From: JBAVEL01 sp049587715
GTDB lineage: Bacteria; Bacteroidota; Ignavibacteria; UBA10030; UBA6906
Assembly (NCBI GenBank): GCA_049587715.1
Contig: JBAVEL010000016.1
Span: 1 to 54,032, forward strand
Direction of reading: 5' to 3'
DNA: 54,032 nt
Position 1 is the stretch's first letter; each line of letters starts with the position of its first letter. The notes below the pieces were generated by a model. The model worked only from the letters and a program-made list of their open reading frames with translations, was not told where the DNA came from and searched no databases. Of this stretch, positions 34,260 through 43,237 are shown piece by piece. Position numbers and translations under genes: made by a program.

Positions 34260-37200
34260 CTACCTCAGCAGGATCATCCTCCGGATACCCGTGAAGACCC
34301 TTCCCGATTCTCCGCGTGCCGTCATGGCGCACAGATAGACGCCGCTGGAGGCCTCCTGCCCGCGCCCGTTTCTTCCGTCCCAGTGCGTTTGGTGGTACCC
34401 CGCCGGCATCGGGCCGTCGGCGAGGAGGCGCACCTCCTGTCCCAGCATGTTGAAGATGCGCAGCTCCACATGAGCCGGCTCGGGAAGCCCGAACGGGATG
34501 GCCGTTCGGGGATTGAACGGGTTGGGGTAGTTTGTCTGGAGGAAATAGCTTGCAGGAACACCCGGGGCCTCCTCCCCCGCGACCGGTCCGCGGGAGGGCT
34601 TTGTCGGCACCAGGGGTACCTCGGTGTTGAAGAAATAGTCGATCTCCCCCGTGAATGCGGGAGCGACTCCGCCGGCGTTCCCGAAGAACGGACCCACGGA
34701 GGCAACGATCATGGGATGGTCAAAAGAGCCGGCCGTCGTCCAGGTGCTCCCGTTCGTGGAGTATGTGAACGTCCAGGCGCTTCCCACCCGTTTGAGCCGC
34801 ATCCAGACGGGCGCGGCGGCGGTCACCGGGGTGTTGATGCGCGTGGTGGGCGTGTCCGCCGTGAATGTGGCGGCGAAGACCCTGAGCCCGGAGCCCGTCC
34901 GGACGAAATCCGCCCGGAGGTACTCTCCCGGGGCCTCCTGTACGATGAACCCCTGGATCTGGTAGGCCGCCAGGGGAATGGTTTGGAACCTGGCCTCCAC
35001 CTCGAAGTCCGTGTTGTTGGCCGGCTGCATGACCCTCGGGGCCATGTTGCCTCCGTACCAGACGTCGTGCGCCTGCCCCGCCGGGATGGATATCCGGAGG
35101 GCATTCCCGGTCATCGTCAGCGAGGCATCCCCCCGGGGATTGTAGAACGACCAGAGGGAGGTGTTCAATGACGGGGAATTGAAGTTGTCGGAAGTAATGG
35201 TGGAGAGGATCGGGACCCCCGCCGATCCCACGATCTGGGGGGAACGCACCGTCACCGCCAGATCCCTGTAGGAGGAGCGGATGGCCCGGGAAGCCCCCGC
35301 AAAGGAAGAATCCTCCGCAAACCCGATGGTGAACGTCTGCGGCACGACATCGATGTACCGCGTGCAGCAGGGGTCCTTCCGCCCGAAACCGAAGACGGTC
35401 ATCAGGGTGTCCATCTGGCGGTAGTAATCGTTGATGCTGTTGGTGTCGTGATGGACCGCGAACAGGACCCTCTGCAGGGAGGCGTCGCCGAAGTAGGTCC
35501 ACTCCTCTCCCGGCAGGTCTCCGGACCAGGCCGTCGCAGCAGTGGTCCTCTGTCCCGTGGCCCTGACCACATAGTCGGTTGCGGGATCCAGCACACCTCC
35601 CGGCGTGCCTTCGTAGAGCCACCAGTAGGCGGATGCCTTTCGCAGCATCGTCATCCGGGCGAACGAGGGGAAGATGTCCCAGAAGGCCTCCCAGAGGCCG
35701 TTTGTGCTCACCGAGCGGATGCGGGCCCGGAGGGGTCCCGACCGCTCCAGCGTGCTGGTGGAGTTCGTGTAGCCGGGATGGAACACATCCCCCGCATTGG
35801 GGATGCCGCGGTATTCCCCTCCCGCCCCTCCCCCGGGCCGGTAGCTGATCCAGTCCAGGGCGTTGTTGTCCAGCAACCCGGCGAAACCCGCCCCCTGTTT
35901 GTGGTAGAAGTAGAGAGCTCCCTCGGTGGCGATCCGGAAGCTCTCCTGTCCCTGGTAGGCGGAGGTCTCCGCCGCCGCCACCCGCGGGGTGAACGCGGGC
36001 GCTGTGAAGGCCCCCCCCGTTGTCTCGAAGTACACGTCGTAGCGCCGCGTGGATGAAGCGGAGGTGATGCCCTTCAGCAGCAGCACCAGGGTGCCGCGGG
36101 CGCGCGTCCCGGCGTTGAAGTCCGGATCGGGGTCAAACTGGAAGTCCACCAGCGTATCCAGGACCGTGCGGCCGGAATCCGTCTCGATGACCCGGATGGA
36201 GTTGACATCCAGCACTCCCCCCCCGCCGAGCGCGGCAAGGGCCGCAGTGAAGTCCAGGACCGCCTCGGCGGGGCGCTCCAGGCGCTCGTAGCCCGCGGCG
36301 CCGATCTCGACGGGTATCCTGTACCGCCAGGCGGTGTTCCACCAGGGGAGAGGAATGCCCGCTGTGACGTGCAGAACCGCCGGGTTGCTCGTGACCGTCC
36401 CGAAGGCGTTCCAGATGCGCGCGCTGAAAAGGGATCCGCTGTCGGCGAGCGCGGCCGGCTGCGTTGTATAGCTGGGGCCCGAGGCCCCGGGGATGTCCAG
36501 CCCGTTCTTCCTCCACTGGTAGCTCATGGGGACGGACCCCGAGGTGGAGACGCTGAAGATTGCCCTCTGGCCGTCGATCACACTCCGATCGGAGGGCTGC
36601 GCGGTGATGGAGGGAGCAACGCCGTCCTCGGGAATCATCACGGAGTCCGTGTTGAAGAAATAGTCCACCAGCGAGGTGAAGGCCGGCACCGGACTGCCTG
36701 CATTCCCTGCGAAAACCCCCACGGAGTCCACCACCAGGGAATACGAGTAGCTCCCCGCCGGCGTGAAGGAGCTTCCGTTCGTGGAATAGAAGAGGGACCA
36801 GACATCCCCGCTCCGCTTCACCCTCAGCCAGAGAGGAGCGGTCCCCCGCGGCACCGTGTTCACGTTCAGCCGGGTGGTGGGAGTCCCGTTCACGAAACTG
36901 GCCGAGAAGGCCCGCAGGATGTTGAGGGTGGGATGTGTCACGAAATCGAACCTCAGGAAGTCCCGTGCAGTCTGCTGCACCAGGATTCCCTGAATCTGGT
37001 AAACGGATGTGATGCCCGACTCGAACTTCACCTCCACCTGGAAATTCGTGTTGTTTGCCTTCTGGAGAATCCGGGGGGCGAAGTTCCCTCCCGTCCAGAC
37101 ATCGTGGGACACCCCTCCCGGGACGGCGAACTGCAGCCGTGCGTTCTGGGTGCCCGCTCCCGTCACGGACACGCTTGCATCCCCGCGGAGGTTCACGAAC

Positions 37201-40200
37201 CGCCAGAGGCCCGGATCCAGCACCCCCGTGTGGAAGTCGTCCGAGACGATGGTGGAGGGCCGGTAGCGCACATTCAGGACGGCGCCGATGCTCGTGTCCG
37301 CCCCCAGGGAGTTGGAAACGATGCACCGGAAGACGGCTCCGCTGTCGGCTGCCACCGAGACGGGAGGCGTGGTGTAGGAGGTCCCGGTCGAGCCCGGAAT
37401 ATCCAGGCCGTTTCTCTGCCACCGGAGCTGGAGAGGAGGGGTCCCCAGGGGTGTCACGGAGAAGGACGCGGAGTCCCCCGCCCATACGGTGGCTCCCGCC
37501 GGCTGTGTGCCGATCCTTGCGGCGACCCCTCCCCCCCCTCCATCCTCGGGGTCAATGGGGAAATCCGTATTGAAGAAATAGTCCACCAGGGCCGTGTAGG
37601 CGGGGGGACTGCTCCCCGCGTTTCCCGCGAAGGGGCCGATCCGGTTCAGGGTGAGGGCCTGAACGAAGCTCACTGCCTCCGTCCAGGCGGTTCCGTCGTA
37701 GGAATACAGGAGGGTCCAGAGGTCTCCCTGCCGCCGGACGCGCATGTACGGGGGGTCCTGGGGAAGGACCGTCTGGTTGTACCGGGCGGTGTAGACCCCC
37801 CCCGAGGCCGTGCCGGCGAATACCCGGGTCTCGGTCCCCGCCGTGGAGAAGTCGAACCGGACGAAGTTGGCGCTGTCCTGTTCGGCCAGGATGCCGTGCA
37901 TCTGAATCTGATCGGCGAGGGGGGACTCGAACCGTGCCTCCACCTGGAAGTTCGTGTTGTTGGCCGGCTGCATCACCCGCACGGCGGTGTTCGAAGGAGC
38001 CCAGGGCTCATGCCTGGCCCCCGCCGGAACCTGGAGGGCGAGCCGTGCCTCCAGCGTGCCCCCTCCCTGCATTTCGTAGGAGGCGTTCCCCCACGGGTCG
38101 GTGAATGCCCATAGGGAGGTGTTGAGCGTGTCGGCGTGGAAGTCATCCGATACGATCGTAGAGGGGGTGCTCAGGGGAACCACGGTCAGGTTCCCGAAAC
38201 TGGCGTCCACATGGTGCGCCACCAGGAGCAGACAGCCGGTCTGGGGATCGGTGAAGGATTGCTGGCCCACCAGGTTCCACTGGGAGGGTTCCTGCTGCCC
38301 TTCCTGCCACACCTTCAGGCAATACTGGGGACCGAGGCCGGGCAGGGTCTGGACGCGCATCTTGAAGATGTAGCGGGTGCCGAACGTCAGCACCGCCGGC
38401 TGCTGGGCGATCGTGGCGATGTTGTTCCCCCACATCTTGAACCGCGGGAGGAGGTCCATGTCCCAGCCATAAGTCGCCAGGGCCCCGAGCGGAAGGTATC
38501 CGGCCTTGGGCTGGAATCCCTGGGTGCTGGGGGGGCTGGTGCTGTGACCCGGCCACCGGAAGATGAGACCCACGAAGGCCCCCTCGCTCGGATACCGGAA
38601 ACCCGAGGAGTCGATGGAGTGGATTGTGACGGGAACGGTGAGCTCGTAGTCGTCCCATGCCTGGTCCCCCATGGCAAGGAGCCGGTCGTACCCGGGGCGG
38701 AGGGGACGGGCGCTCCCGTTCTGGATGGTCCAGAGCCCGTCCAGCACCTGGGCCGCCTGTGTGACGGAGGAGACGCTGTTCCAGTTCACCGTGCAGGTGG
38801 AAGGCCAGGACCTGTCGGGAATATACTGGACCAGCACCGTCTCTGCGGCCACCGTGAACTGGCTGTCCACTGCCGTGACGATAACCTGATTCGGTCCGGG
38901 AAGGAGGTTCGACCGGGGGATGTCCATGTTGAAGTCCCCCCGCGACGCAAGCCGCCGCGTGTCGGGTCCGATGCCGAGGGGCACGGAGGGCCCGCCATTC
39001 AGGGTGTAGGAAAGAGCGAGGACCCCCTGTCCGTCCTGCACGTTCCCGAGGATGTTCACATCCGGGACAGGGTTCCCTGTTTCGCCGAATGTGAGGTTCT
39101 TTCCGTACCAGAACCAGAAAACAGGGAGGGTGGGCTGCACCGTGCGGACGGTGTCATCGATGCTGACGGAGGTGTTTCCCGCCGAGTCCCTTGCCTGAAC
39201 CCTGAAATGATACAAGTTCCCCGGTTGGAGCCCCGGGATGAGAAGGGAATGGGATTCGGAATACCCCGTGTCGGGCAGGGATCCCAGTTCATAGGCCGTG
39301 GTGAGGCCGTAGGCCACGCTCCCCGTGGTCATCTCGTCGGTTTCCCAGAGGATGCCCATCGCAACGGAGCCCGCCATGGGGGTGACGGATGTGATCACAG
39401 GAGGGTATGTGTCCACCGCCACCCCGCCGTCCTCGGGGACCACGGGCATAGCGGTCAGGAAGAAGTAGTCAAAGAGGGCATCCAGCGGAGGAGAGGGACT
39501 CCCCGAGTTGCCTGCAAACAGGCCTGCGGAGGTCACCGTGAGCGTGTGGGTGAATGTACCCCCCGTCAGCCAGGTGGTTCCGTCGGCCGAGTAGGACTGC
39601 GTCCACTGGTTTCCCGACCTCCGGACCCTCAGGAAAAGGGGATTGGAGGAGGGAACGGGGACTTCGATCCTCGCCGTGGGCTGGTTCCCCACCACCGATG
39701 CGGCGAACAGATACAGGCCTCCGGGACGGCGCGTGAAGTCGAACCGCATGTAGTTGAACACGTCCTGCTGGATGAGGATTCCCTGGAACTGGTAAGGTGT
39801 GAGCAGATCCGATTCGATTTTGGTTTCCAGCTCGAAATCCGTGTTGGCGCAGCTCTGGAGGGTCCGCGCCGATTGGTTCCCCCCGGTCCAGGCGTCGTGT
39901 TCGGTTCCTCCCGGGATGCGGACCATGATTCGCGCATCGGGGGAGTTGGTGCCCGCGAACCTGCAGGAGGCGTCTCCCGCGGGGTTGACAAAGCTCCAGA
40001 GGGCGGGGTTCAGCCCGTAGGCATTGAAGTCATCCGACCGCATGCCCGACGGGTGGGGGAGCACAAAGAGCCGCACCTCGTTGCTTGGGGTGGACCCGAG
40101 CCCGTTTGCGGCAATGCAGCGGAACCGGGCTGTCGTGTCCCCGAAGGCGGCGCGCGTGATGGTATACGTGGAAGATTCCGCCCCCGGAATGGGGGTCCCG

Positions 40201-42812
40201 TCTCTCTCCCACCGGTAGGTGAGGGGAGGAGAGCCTGTCACCACAACCGCGAACCTGGCGGTGTCTCCCACGGCCACGGTCAGATCCCCGGGCTGTGAGG
40301 TGAAGAAAGGCGGCGACTGCGTTCCGTCTTCGGGTACAACAGGTGCAGCCGTGTTGAAGAAATAGTCCGCCAGGGCCTGGAACGCAGGAGGGGGAGAGCC
40401 GGCGTTCCCCGCGAAAATCCCTGCTGCTCCCACGGACATGGTGTACGTAAACGTGGAAGCCACCGTCCAGGAAATGCCGTCCGTGCTGTAGGACTGGCGC
40501 CAGGTGTTCCCCGTCCTCCGCACACGCATGAAGAGCACGGTTCCCCCCGCAATGCTCACATCCGCACGCGTGGTGGCCGTTCCGTTCAGGAATGTGGCCG
40601 CAAAAACCCGGAAGCCCGTGGATCTGCGCACGAAGTCAAAGCGGGCGAACGTTCCCCCGTCCTGCTCCACCAGGAGCCCCTGGAACTGGTACTGGAGGGC
40701 CATATTGGATTCGAACCTGGCCTCCATCTCGAAGTCGGTGTTGTTGGCTGGCTGCAGAAGGCGCGGCGCGCGGTTCTCTCCCGTCCAGAGGTCGTGCGAG
40801 GAAGCGCCGGGAATGCCGAGCACGACGCGGGCATCCTGTGTCCCCGCCCCCGAAATCTGCATCGTCACATCCCCCGCGGGGTCGCTGAAGAACCAGCGCG
40901 GATGGAGGGCACCCGCGTTGAAGTCGTCTGATGTAATGATGGATGGGGGCGTGGAGCCGCTCACCGAGAGCACGGCCTCCGCCGATTGGACGGTTCCTCC
41001 CCCGTTTGTGACCGTGCAGGCAAACCGGGCCCCGCTGTCGGAAAGCGCAAGAGAGGGGGTGGTGTACCAGGGTTGCGTGGCGCCCCCGATGGGGGCCCCG
41101 TTCCGCGTCCATTGATACGCCAGGGGCGGGGTTCCCGCCGTCCGGACGAAGAAGGTGGCACTGCGGCCCGATGCCACCGGCTGGGATGCCGGGTCCTTCG
41201 TGACGACGGGGGGCGGAATGATGACCGTGAGGGTGGCCCCCGCCGAGGTGTCCAGCCCCGCCCGGTTGGCCACGATGCAGCGGTACACACTCCCGTTGTC
41301 CGCTGACCCCGTGGGAGGGGTGACGTATGTGGAGGCGCCTGCCCCTGCGATATCCGCTCCGTTCCGCTGCCACCGGTAGGCCAGCGGGGCGTCCCCCTCA
41401 CCTGCCACGGTGAAGGAGGCGGTCTCCCCCGCCAGCACCGTCCGGTCGGAGGGATCCAGAACCACGGTGGGTGGAATGGAGGGCCTGGACGCGTAGGTCA
41501 CGAGCATCGCGGGACCCGGCCAGAGTATCTCGATCCCATGTCCCGAGGAATTGCCGAAGAATGTCACGCTGTTCACCCCGCTCATGAGGGCGGAGACAGG
41601 GACGGTCAGGGCGTCAAAGGAGTAGAAATACCCCTCCCCGTATGCGGGTGCGGTCCAGGTGTTCACCTTCGTCCAGCGGGTCTCACCGGTGAGGGAACCC
41701 TGGTCCAGGCCGTTCCATGTGGGCAGAAGCAGGCGGGCGGAGATCGCCCTGGAGAGGGAGTCGGTGGAGGGAATGATGAAGTTGCTTGTCATTGTTGTCC
41801 GTCCCGAGCGGACGTTAAAGCGCTCGGGTACGTTGATCGCCCTGTAGAGCTTGACGGCAACCGTATCCCGCCTCAGACCGAGTCCCCCCACCTCGTTTGT
41901 GACGAACCAGACGCCGTTGTTATCCCTGATGCGGGCATGGAGGCGGATGGATCCGGCTGTCTGATCGGGGATGAGCTCCGTGTTCCAGGTTACCTGGTAG
42001 GGGGCTGCGGCATCCGTCCCGATATGGTTCTTGACGCGCATCTCGGTATCGCTCTTTCCCCGGTGGTAGCTGTGCTGGTAACCGGTGAAGATGCCGTCTC
42101 CGTCCACGTCGTAGGCATCCACCGATCCGAAGAACTCCACCCTGCTGATGCCCGCCGAGCCGGAGGCGGAGGCCGAGATCACGGGGTTCTCGGACAGGAA
42201 GGTCCCCGCCGCCGGGGCGAGAATGCTCCCCGAAGGCCGCGCCTTGGCCGGACCATAGTACACACGCACGATGATGCCGTACCAGCCCCACATCCCGAAC
42301 CCGAAGTTATGGCAGGTCTGCCCGCCCGAGGTGCCCTCGAATGTGTTGGTCCCCTGCCTCAACTGGTTCAGGGGAATGGGCATCACATGGTTGAGCTGCT
42401 GGAGGTAACACTGGCCCGAGCTCCCGGCGGGGATGCCGTTGGCGACTCCCATCTCGGGGATTGTGATCCAGTTTCTCCCGTTGAAGCGGAATCGCTTGTC
42501 CGTCGTGCCCGGGTGTCCGCCCCAGTGGTCCAGGACCACCTCCGCCCTCACGGCGCCCACGGTGTCGGAAACGGTGAGGGTGAAGACGGGATTCGGTTTG
42601 AACTGCTGTGCTTCGGGATGTGTGGCGTTGGGGTCCACCACGCGGTAATCCCGTGTCGTGCTGCTGATGGTCCGGCTGAACTCCTTGTAGACATCCCCGG
42701 GTTGGGGTGAGAGGAGAAATTGGGCGTGGAGTGGGACGGCCGGAGCGGAGATCAGGCCCGCCGCGGCCAGCAGCCTGAGGAAACGGGGGAGTATGCGGCG
42801 GCTGTTGTTCAT
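34260..42812 (-). CDS. Giant exported protein with five LamG/DUF1349-like beta-sandwich domains, Ig domains and sorting domain
   Basis: 2850 aa. ATG at 42812 with GGAG seven bases upstream; signal peptide to ~residue 31 (LLAAAGLISAPAVPLHAQ). Residues ~32-450 are a unique beta-rich head starting FLLSPQPGDVYKEFSR. Two Ig-like domains follow (~450-625). Five ~195-aa concanavalin-type sandwich domains (DUF1349-like) lie at about 627-820, 926-1122, 1551-1749, 1852-2057 and 2539-2731, four of them ending in a PEDG linker. Between them are further Ig domains, one FnIII (~1130-1230), a DUF2341-like domain (~2157-2287) and an uncharacterised block with WWLYEGTPGG and GRKDPCC. The sorting domain is last (NYPNPFNPRTAIPFGLP). 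It is probably a surface or secreted glycan-binding or adhesive protein. It is a collinear paralogue of the next upstream gene. Confidence 0.88.
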   Translation of the reverse strand: MNNSRRILPRFLRLLAAAGLISAPAVPLHAQFLLSPQPGDVYKEFSRTISSTTRDYRVVDPNATHPEAQQFKPNPVFTLTVSDTVGAVRAEVVLDHWGGHPGTTDKRFRFNGRNWITIPEMGVANGIPAGSSGQCYLQQLNHVMPIPLNQLRQGTNTFEGTSGGQTCHNFGFGMWGWYGIIVRVYYGPAKARPSGSILAPAAGTFLSENPVISASASGSAGISRVEFFGSVDAYDVDGDGIFTGYQHSYHRGKSDTEMRVKNHIGTDAAAPYQVTWNTELIPDQTAGSIRLHARIRDNNGVWFVTNEVGGLGLRRDTVAVKLYRAINVPERFNVRSGRTTMTSNFIIPSTDSLSRAISARLLLPTWNGLDQGSLTGETRWTKVNTWTAPAYGEGYFYSFDALTVPVSALMSGVNSVTFFGNSSGHGIEILWPGPAMLVTYASRPSIPPTVVLDPSDRTVLAGETASFTVAGEGDAPLAYRWQRNGADIAGAGASTYVTPPTGSADNGSVYRCIVANRAGLDTSAGATLTVIIPPPVVTKDPASQPVASGRSATFFVRTAGTPPLAYQWTRNGAPIGGATQPWYTTPSLALSDSGARFACTVTNGGGTVQSAEAVLSVSGSTPPSIITSDDFNAGALHPRWFFSDPAGDVTMQISGAGTQDARVVLGIPGASSHDLWTGENRAPRLLQPANNTDFEMEARFESNMALQYQFQGLLVEQDGGTFARFDFVRRSTGFRVFAATFLNGTATTRADVSIAGGTVLFMRVRRTGNTWRQSYSTDGISWTVASTFTYTMSVGAAGIFAGNAGSPPPAFQALADYFFNTAAPVVPEDGTQSPPFFTSQPGDLTVAVGDTARFAVVVTGSPPLTYRWERDGTPIPGAESSTYTITRAAFGDTTARFRCIAANGLGSTPSNEVRLFVLPHPSGMRSDDFNAYGLNPALWSFVNPAGDASCRFAGTNSPDARIMVRIPGGTEHDAWTGGNQSARTLQSCANTDFELETKIESDLLTPYQFQGILIQQDVFNYMRFDFTRRPGGLYLFAASVVGNQPTARIEVPVPSSNPLFLRVRRSGNQWTQSYSADGTTWLTGGTFTHTLTVTSAGLFAGNSGSPSPPLDALFDYFFLTAMPVVPEDGGVAVDTYPPVITSVTPMAGSVAMGILWETDEMTTGSVAYGLTTAYELGSLPDTGYSESHSLLIPGLQPGNLYHFRVQARDSAGNTSVSIDDTVRTVQPTLPVFWFWYGKNLTFGETGNPVPDVNILGNVQDGQGVLALSYTLNGGPSVPLGIGPDTRRLASRGDFNMDIPRSNLLPGPNQVIVTAVDSQFTVAAETVLVQYIPDRSWPSTCTVNWNSVSSVTQAAQVLDGLWTIQNGSARPLRPGYDRLLAMGDQAWDDYELTVPVTIHSIDSSGFRYPSEGAFVGLIFRWPGHSTSPPSTQGFQPKAGYLPLGALATYGWDMDLLPRFKMWGNNIATIAQQPAVLTFGTRYIFKMRVQTLPGLGPQYCLKVWQEGQQEPSQWNLVGQQSFTDPQTGCLLLVAHHVDASFGNLTVVPLSTPSTIVSDDFHADTLNTSLWAFTDPWGNASYEMQGGGTLEARLALQVPAGARHEPWAPSNTAVRVMQPANNTNFQVEARFESPLADQIQMHGILAEQDSANFVRFDFSTAGTETRVFAGTASGGVYTARYNQTVLPQDPPYMRVRRQGDLWTLLYSYDGTAWTEAVSFVQALTLNRIGPFAGNAGSSPPAYTALVDYFFNTDFPIDPEDGGGGGVAARIGTQPAGATVWAGDSASFSVTPLGTPPLQLRWQRNGLDIPGSTGTSYTTPPVSVAADSGAVFRCIVSNSLGADTSIGAVLNVRYRPSTIVSDDFHTGVLDPGLWRFVNLRGDASVSVTGAGTQNARLQFAVPGGVSHDVWTGGNFAPRILQKANNTNFQVEVKFESGITSVYQIQGILVQQTARDFLRFDFVTHPTLNILRAFSASFVNGTPTTRLNVNTVPRGTAPLWLRVKRSGDVWSLFYSTNGSSFTPAGSYSYSLVVDSVGVFAGNAGSPVPAFTSLVDYFFNTDSVMIPEDGVAPSITAQPSDRSVIDGQRAIFSVSTSGSVPMSYQWRKNGLDIPGASGPSYTTQPAALADSGSLFSARIWNAFGTVTSNPAVLHVTAGIPLPWWNTAWRYRIPVEIGAAGYERLERPAEAVLDFTAALAALGGGGVLDVNSIRVIETDSGRTVLDTLVDFQFDPDPDFNAGTRARGTLVLLLKGITSASSTRRYDVYFETTGGAFTAPAFTPRVAAAETSAYQGQESFRIATEGALYFYHKQGAGFAGLLDNNALDWISYRPGGGAGGEYRGIPNAGDVFHPGYTNSTSTLERSGPLRARIRSVSTNGLWEAFWDIFPSFARMTMLRKASAYWWLYEGTPGGVLDPATDYVVRATGQRTTAATAWSGDLPGEEWTYFGDASLQRVLFAVHHDTNSINDYYRQMDTLMTVFGFGRKDPCCTRYIDVVPQTFTIGFAEDSSFAGASRAIRSSYRDLAVTVRSPQIVGSAGVPILSTITSDNFNSPSLNTSLWSFYNPRGDASLTMTGNALRISIPAGQAHDVWYGGNMAPRVMQPANNTDFEVEARFQTIPLAAYQIQGFIVQEAPGEYLRADFVRTGSGLRVFAATFTADTPTTRINTPVTAAAPVWMRLKRVGSAWTFTYSTNGSTWTTAGSFDHPMIVASVGPFFGNAGGVAPAFTGEIDYFFNTEVPLVPTKPSRGPVAGEEAPGVPASYFLQTNYPNPFNPRTAIPFGLPEPAHVELRIFNMLGQEVRLLADGPMPAGYHQTHWDGRNGRGQEASSGVYLCAMTARGESGRVFTGIRRMILLR
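34620..40935 (-). repeat. Five DUF1349-like domain repeats in the 2850-aa protein
   Basis: Coding repeats of about 580-600 bases each at roughly 34620-35195, 36640-37256, 37565-38158, 39445-40035 and 40350-40932. Each starts with SDDF/SDNF, contains an N-T-D/N-F-(E/Q)-(V/M/L)-E core, Q-(I/F/M)-(Q/H)-G, R-x-D-F, and ends F-A-G-N then DYFFNT. They are divergent in sequence, unlike the near-identical nidogen modules, so they are older duplications. Confidence 0.85.
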
Positions 42813-43237
42813 GCCATTTCTCCGAGGGCAGAGATCGTATGCAATCCGCGGGAAGCCTTGCGCTCCCCCTGGGAGTCGCAGGTTAACTTCCTCTGGCACA
42901 GTGGGCGGATCATCCCGCCCGCAGACCCGGGGAGGGACGCTGCCGCCTCAACTTCACACGGGGGAGAAGCGCAAAGGGGGAGTCCAACCCACAGGCCAAC
43001 AATCATAAGATAGCAGTATTCTCCCCCGAAGCAAAGGGAGAAGGGGCTCTTTCCCCCGGAATCCCGGATTAGTGTCCGGCATCACGCGTGGGATCACAGA
43101 AACAGAACAGCGGGTGTGATCTCTCACACCCGCTGTCCGGGTGCTCCGCTGCTTTCGGGATTTCCCCGAAGGGTTGGACCCCAGGGATGGGGGAATGTCC
43201 TATGGATCCTGTCCGGGCCCGGAAGCGAGCAGGTCTG
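42813..43237. other. Intergenic region between the two giant genes
   Basis: No gene seen. It contains the terminator at 43107-43136, a small inverted repeat (42903-42908 with 42915-42920), and an AT-richer stretch (42990-43020) with a minus-strand TATGAT that could be a -10 hexamer for the 2850-aa gene; no convincing -35 pairs with it. Confidence 0.4.
43107..43136 (-). terminator. Terminator hairpin of the 3053-aa giant protein gene
   Basis: Perfect 13-bp stem (43107-43119 with 43124-43136), 4-base loop, 102 bases past the stop. It is followed on the minus strand by TCTGTTTCTG, a discontinuous T-run. Confidence 0.75.
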
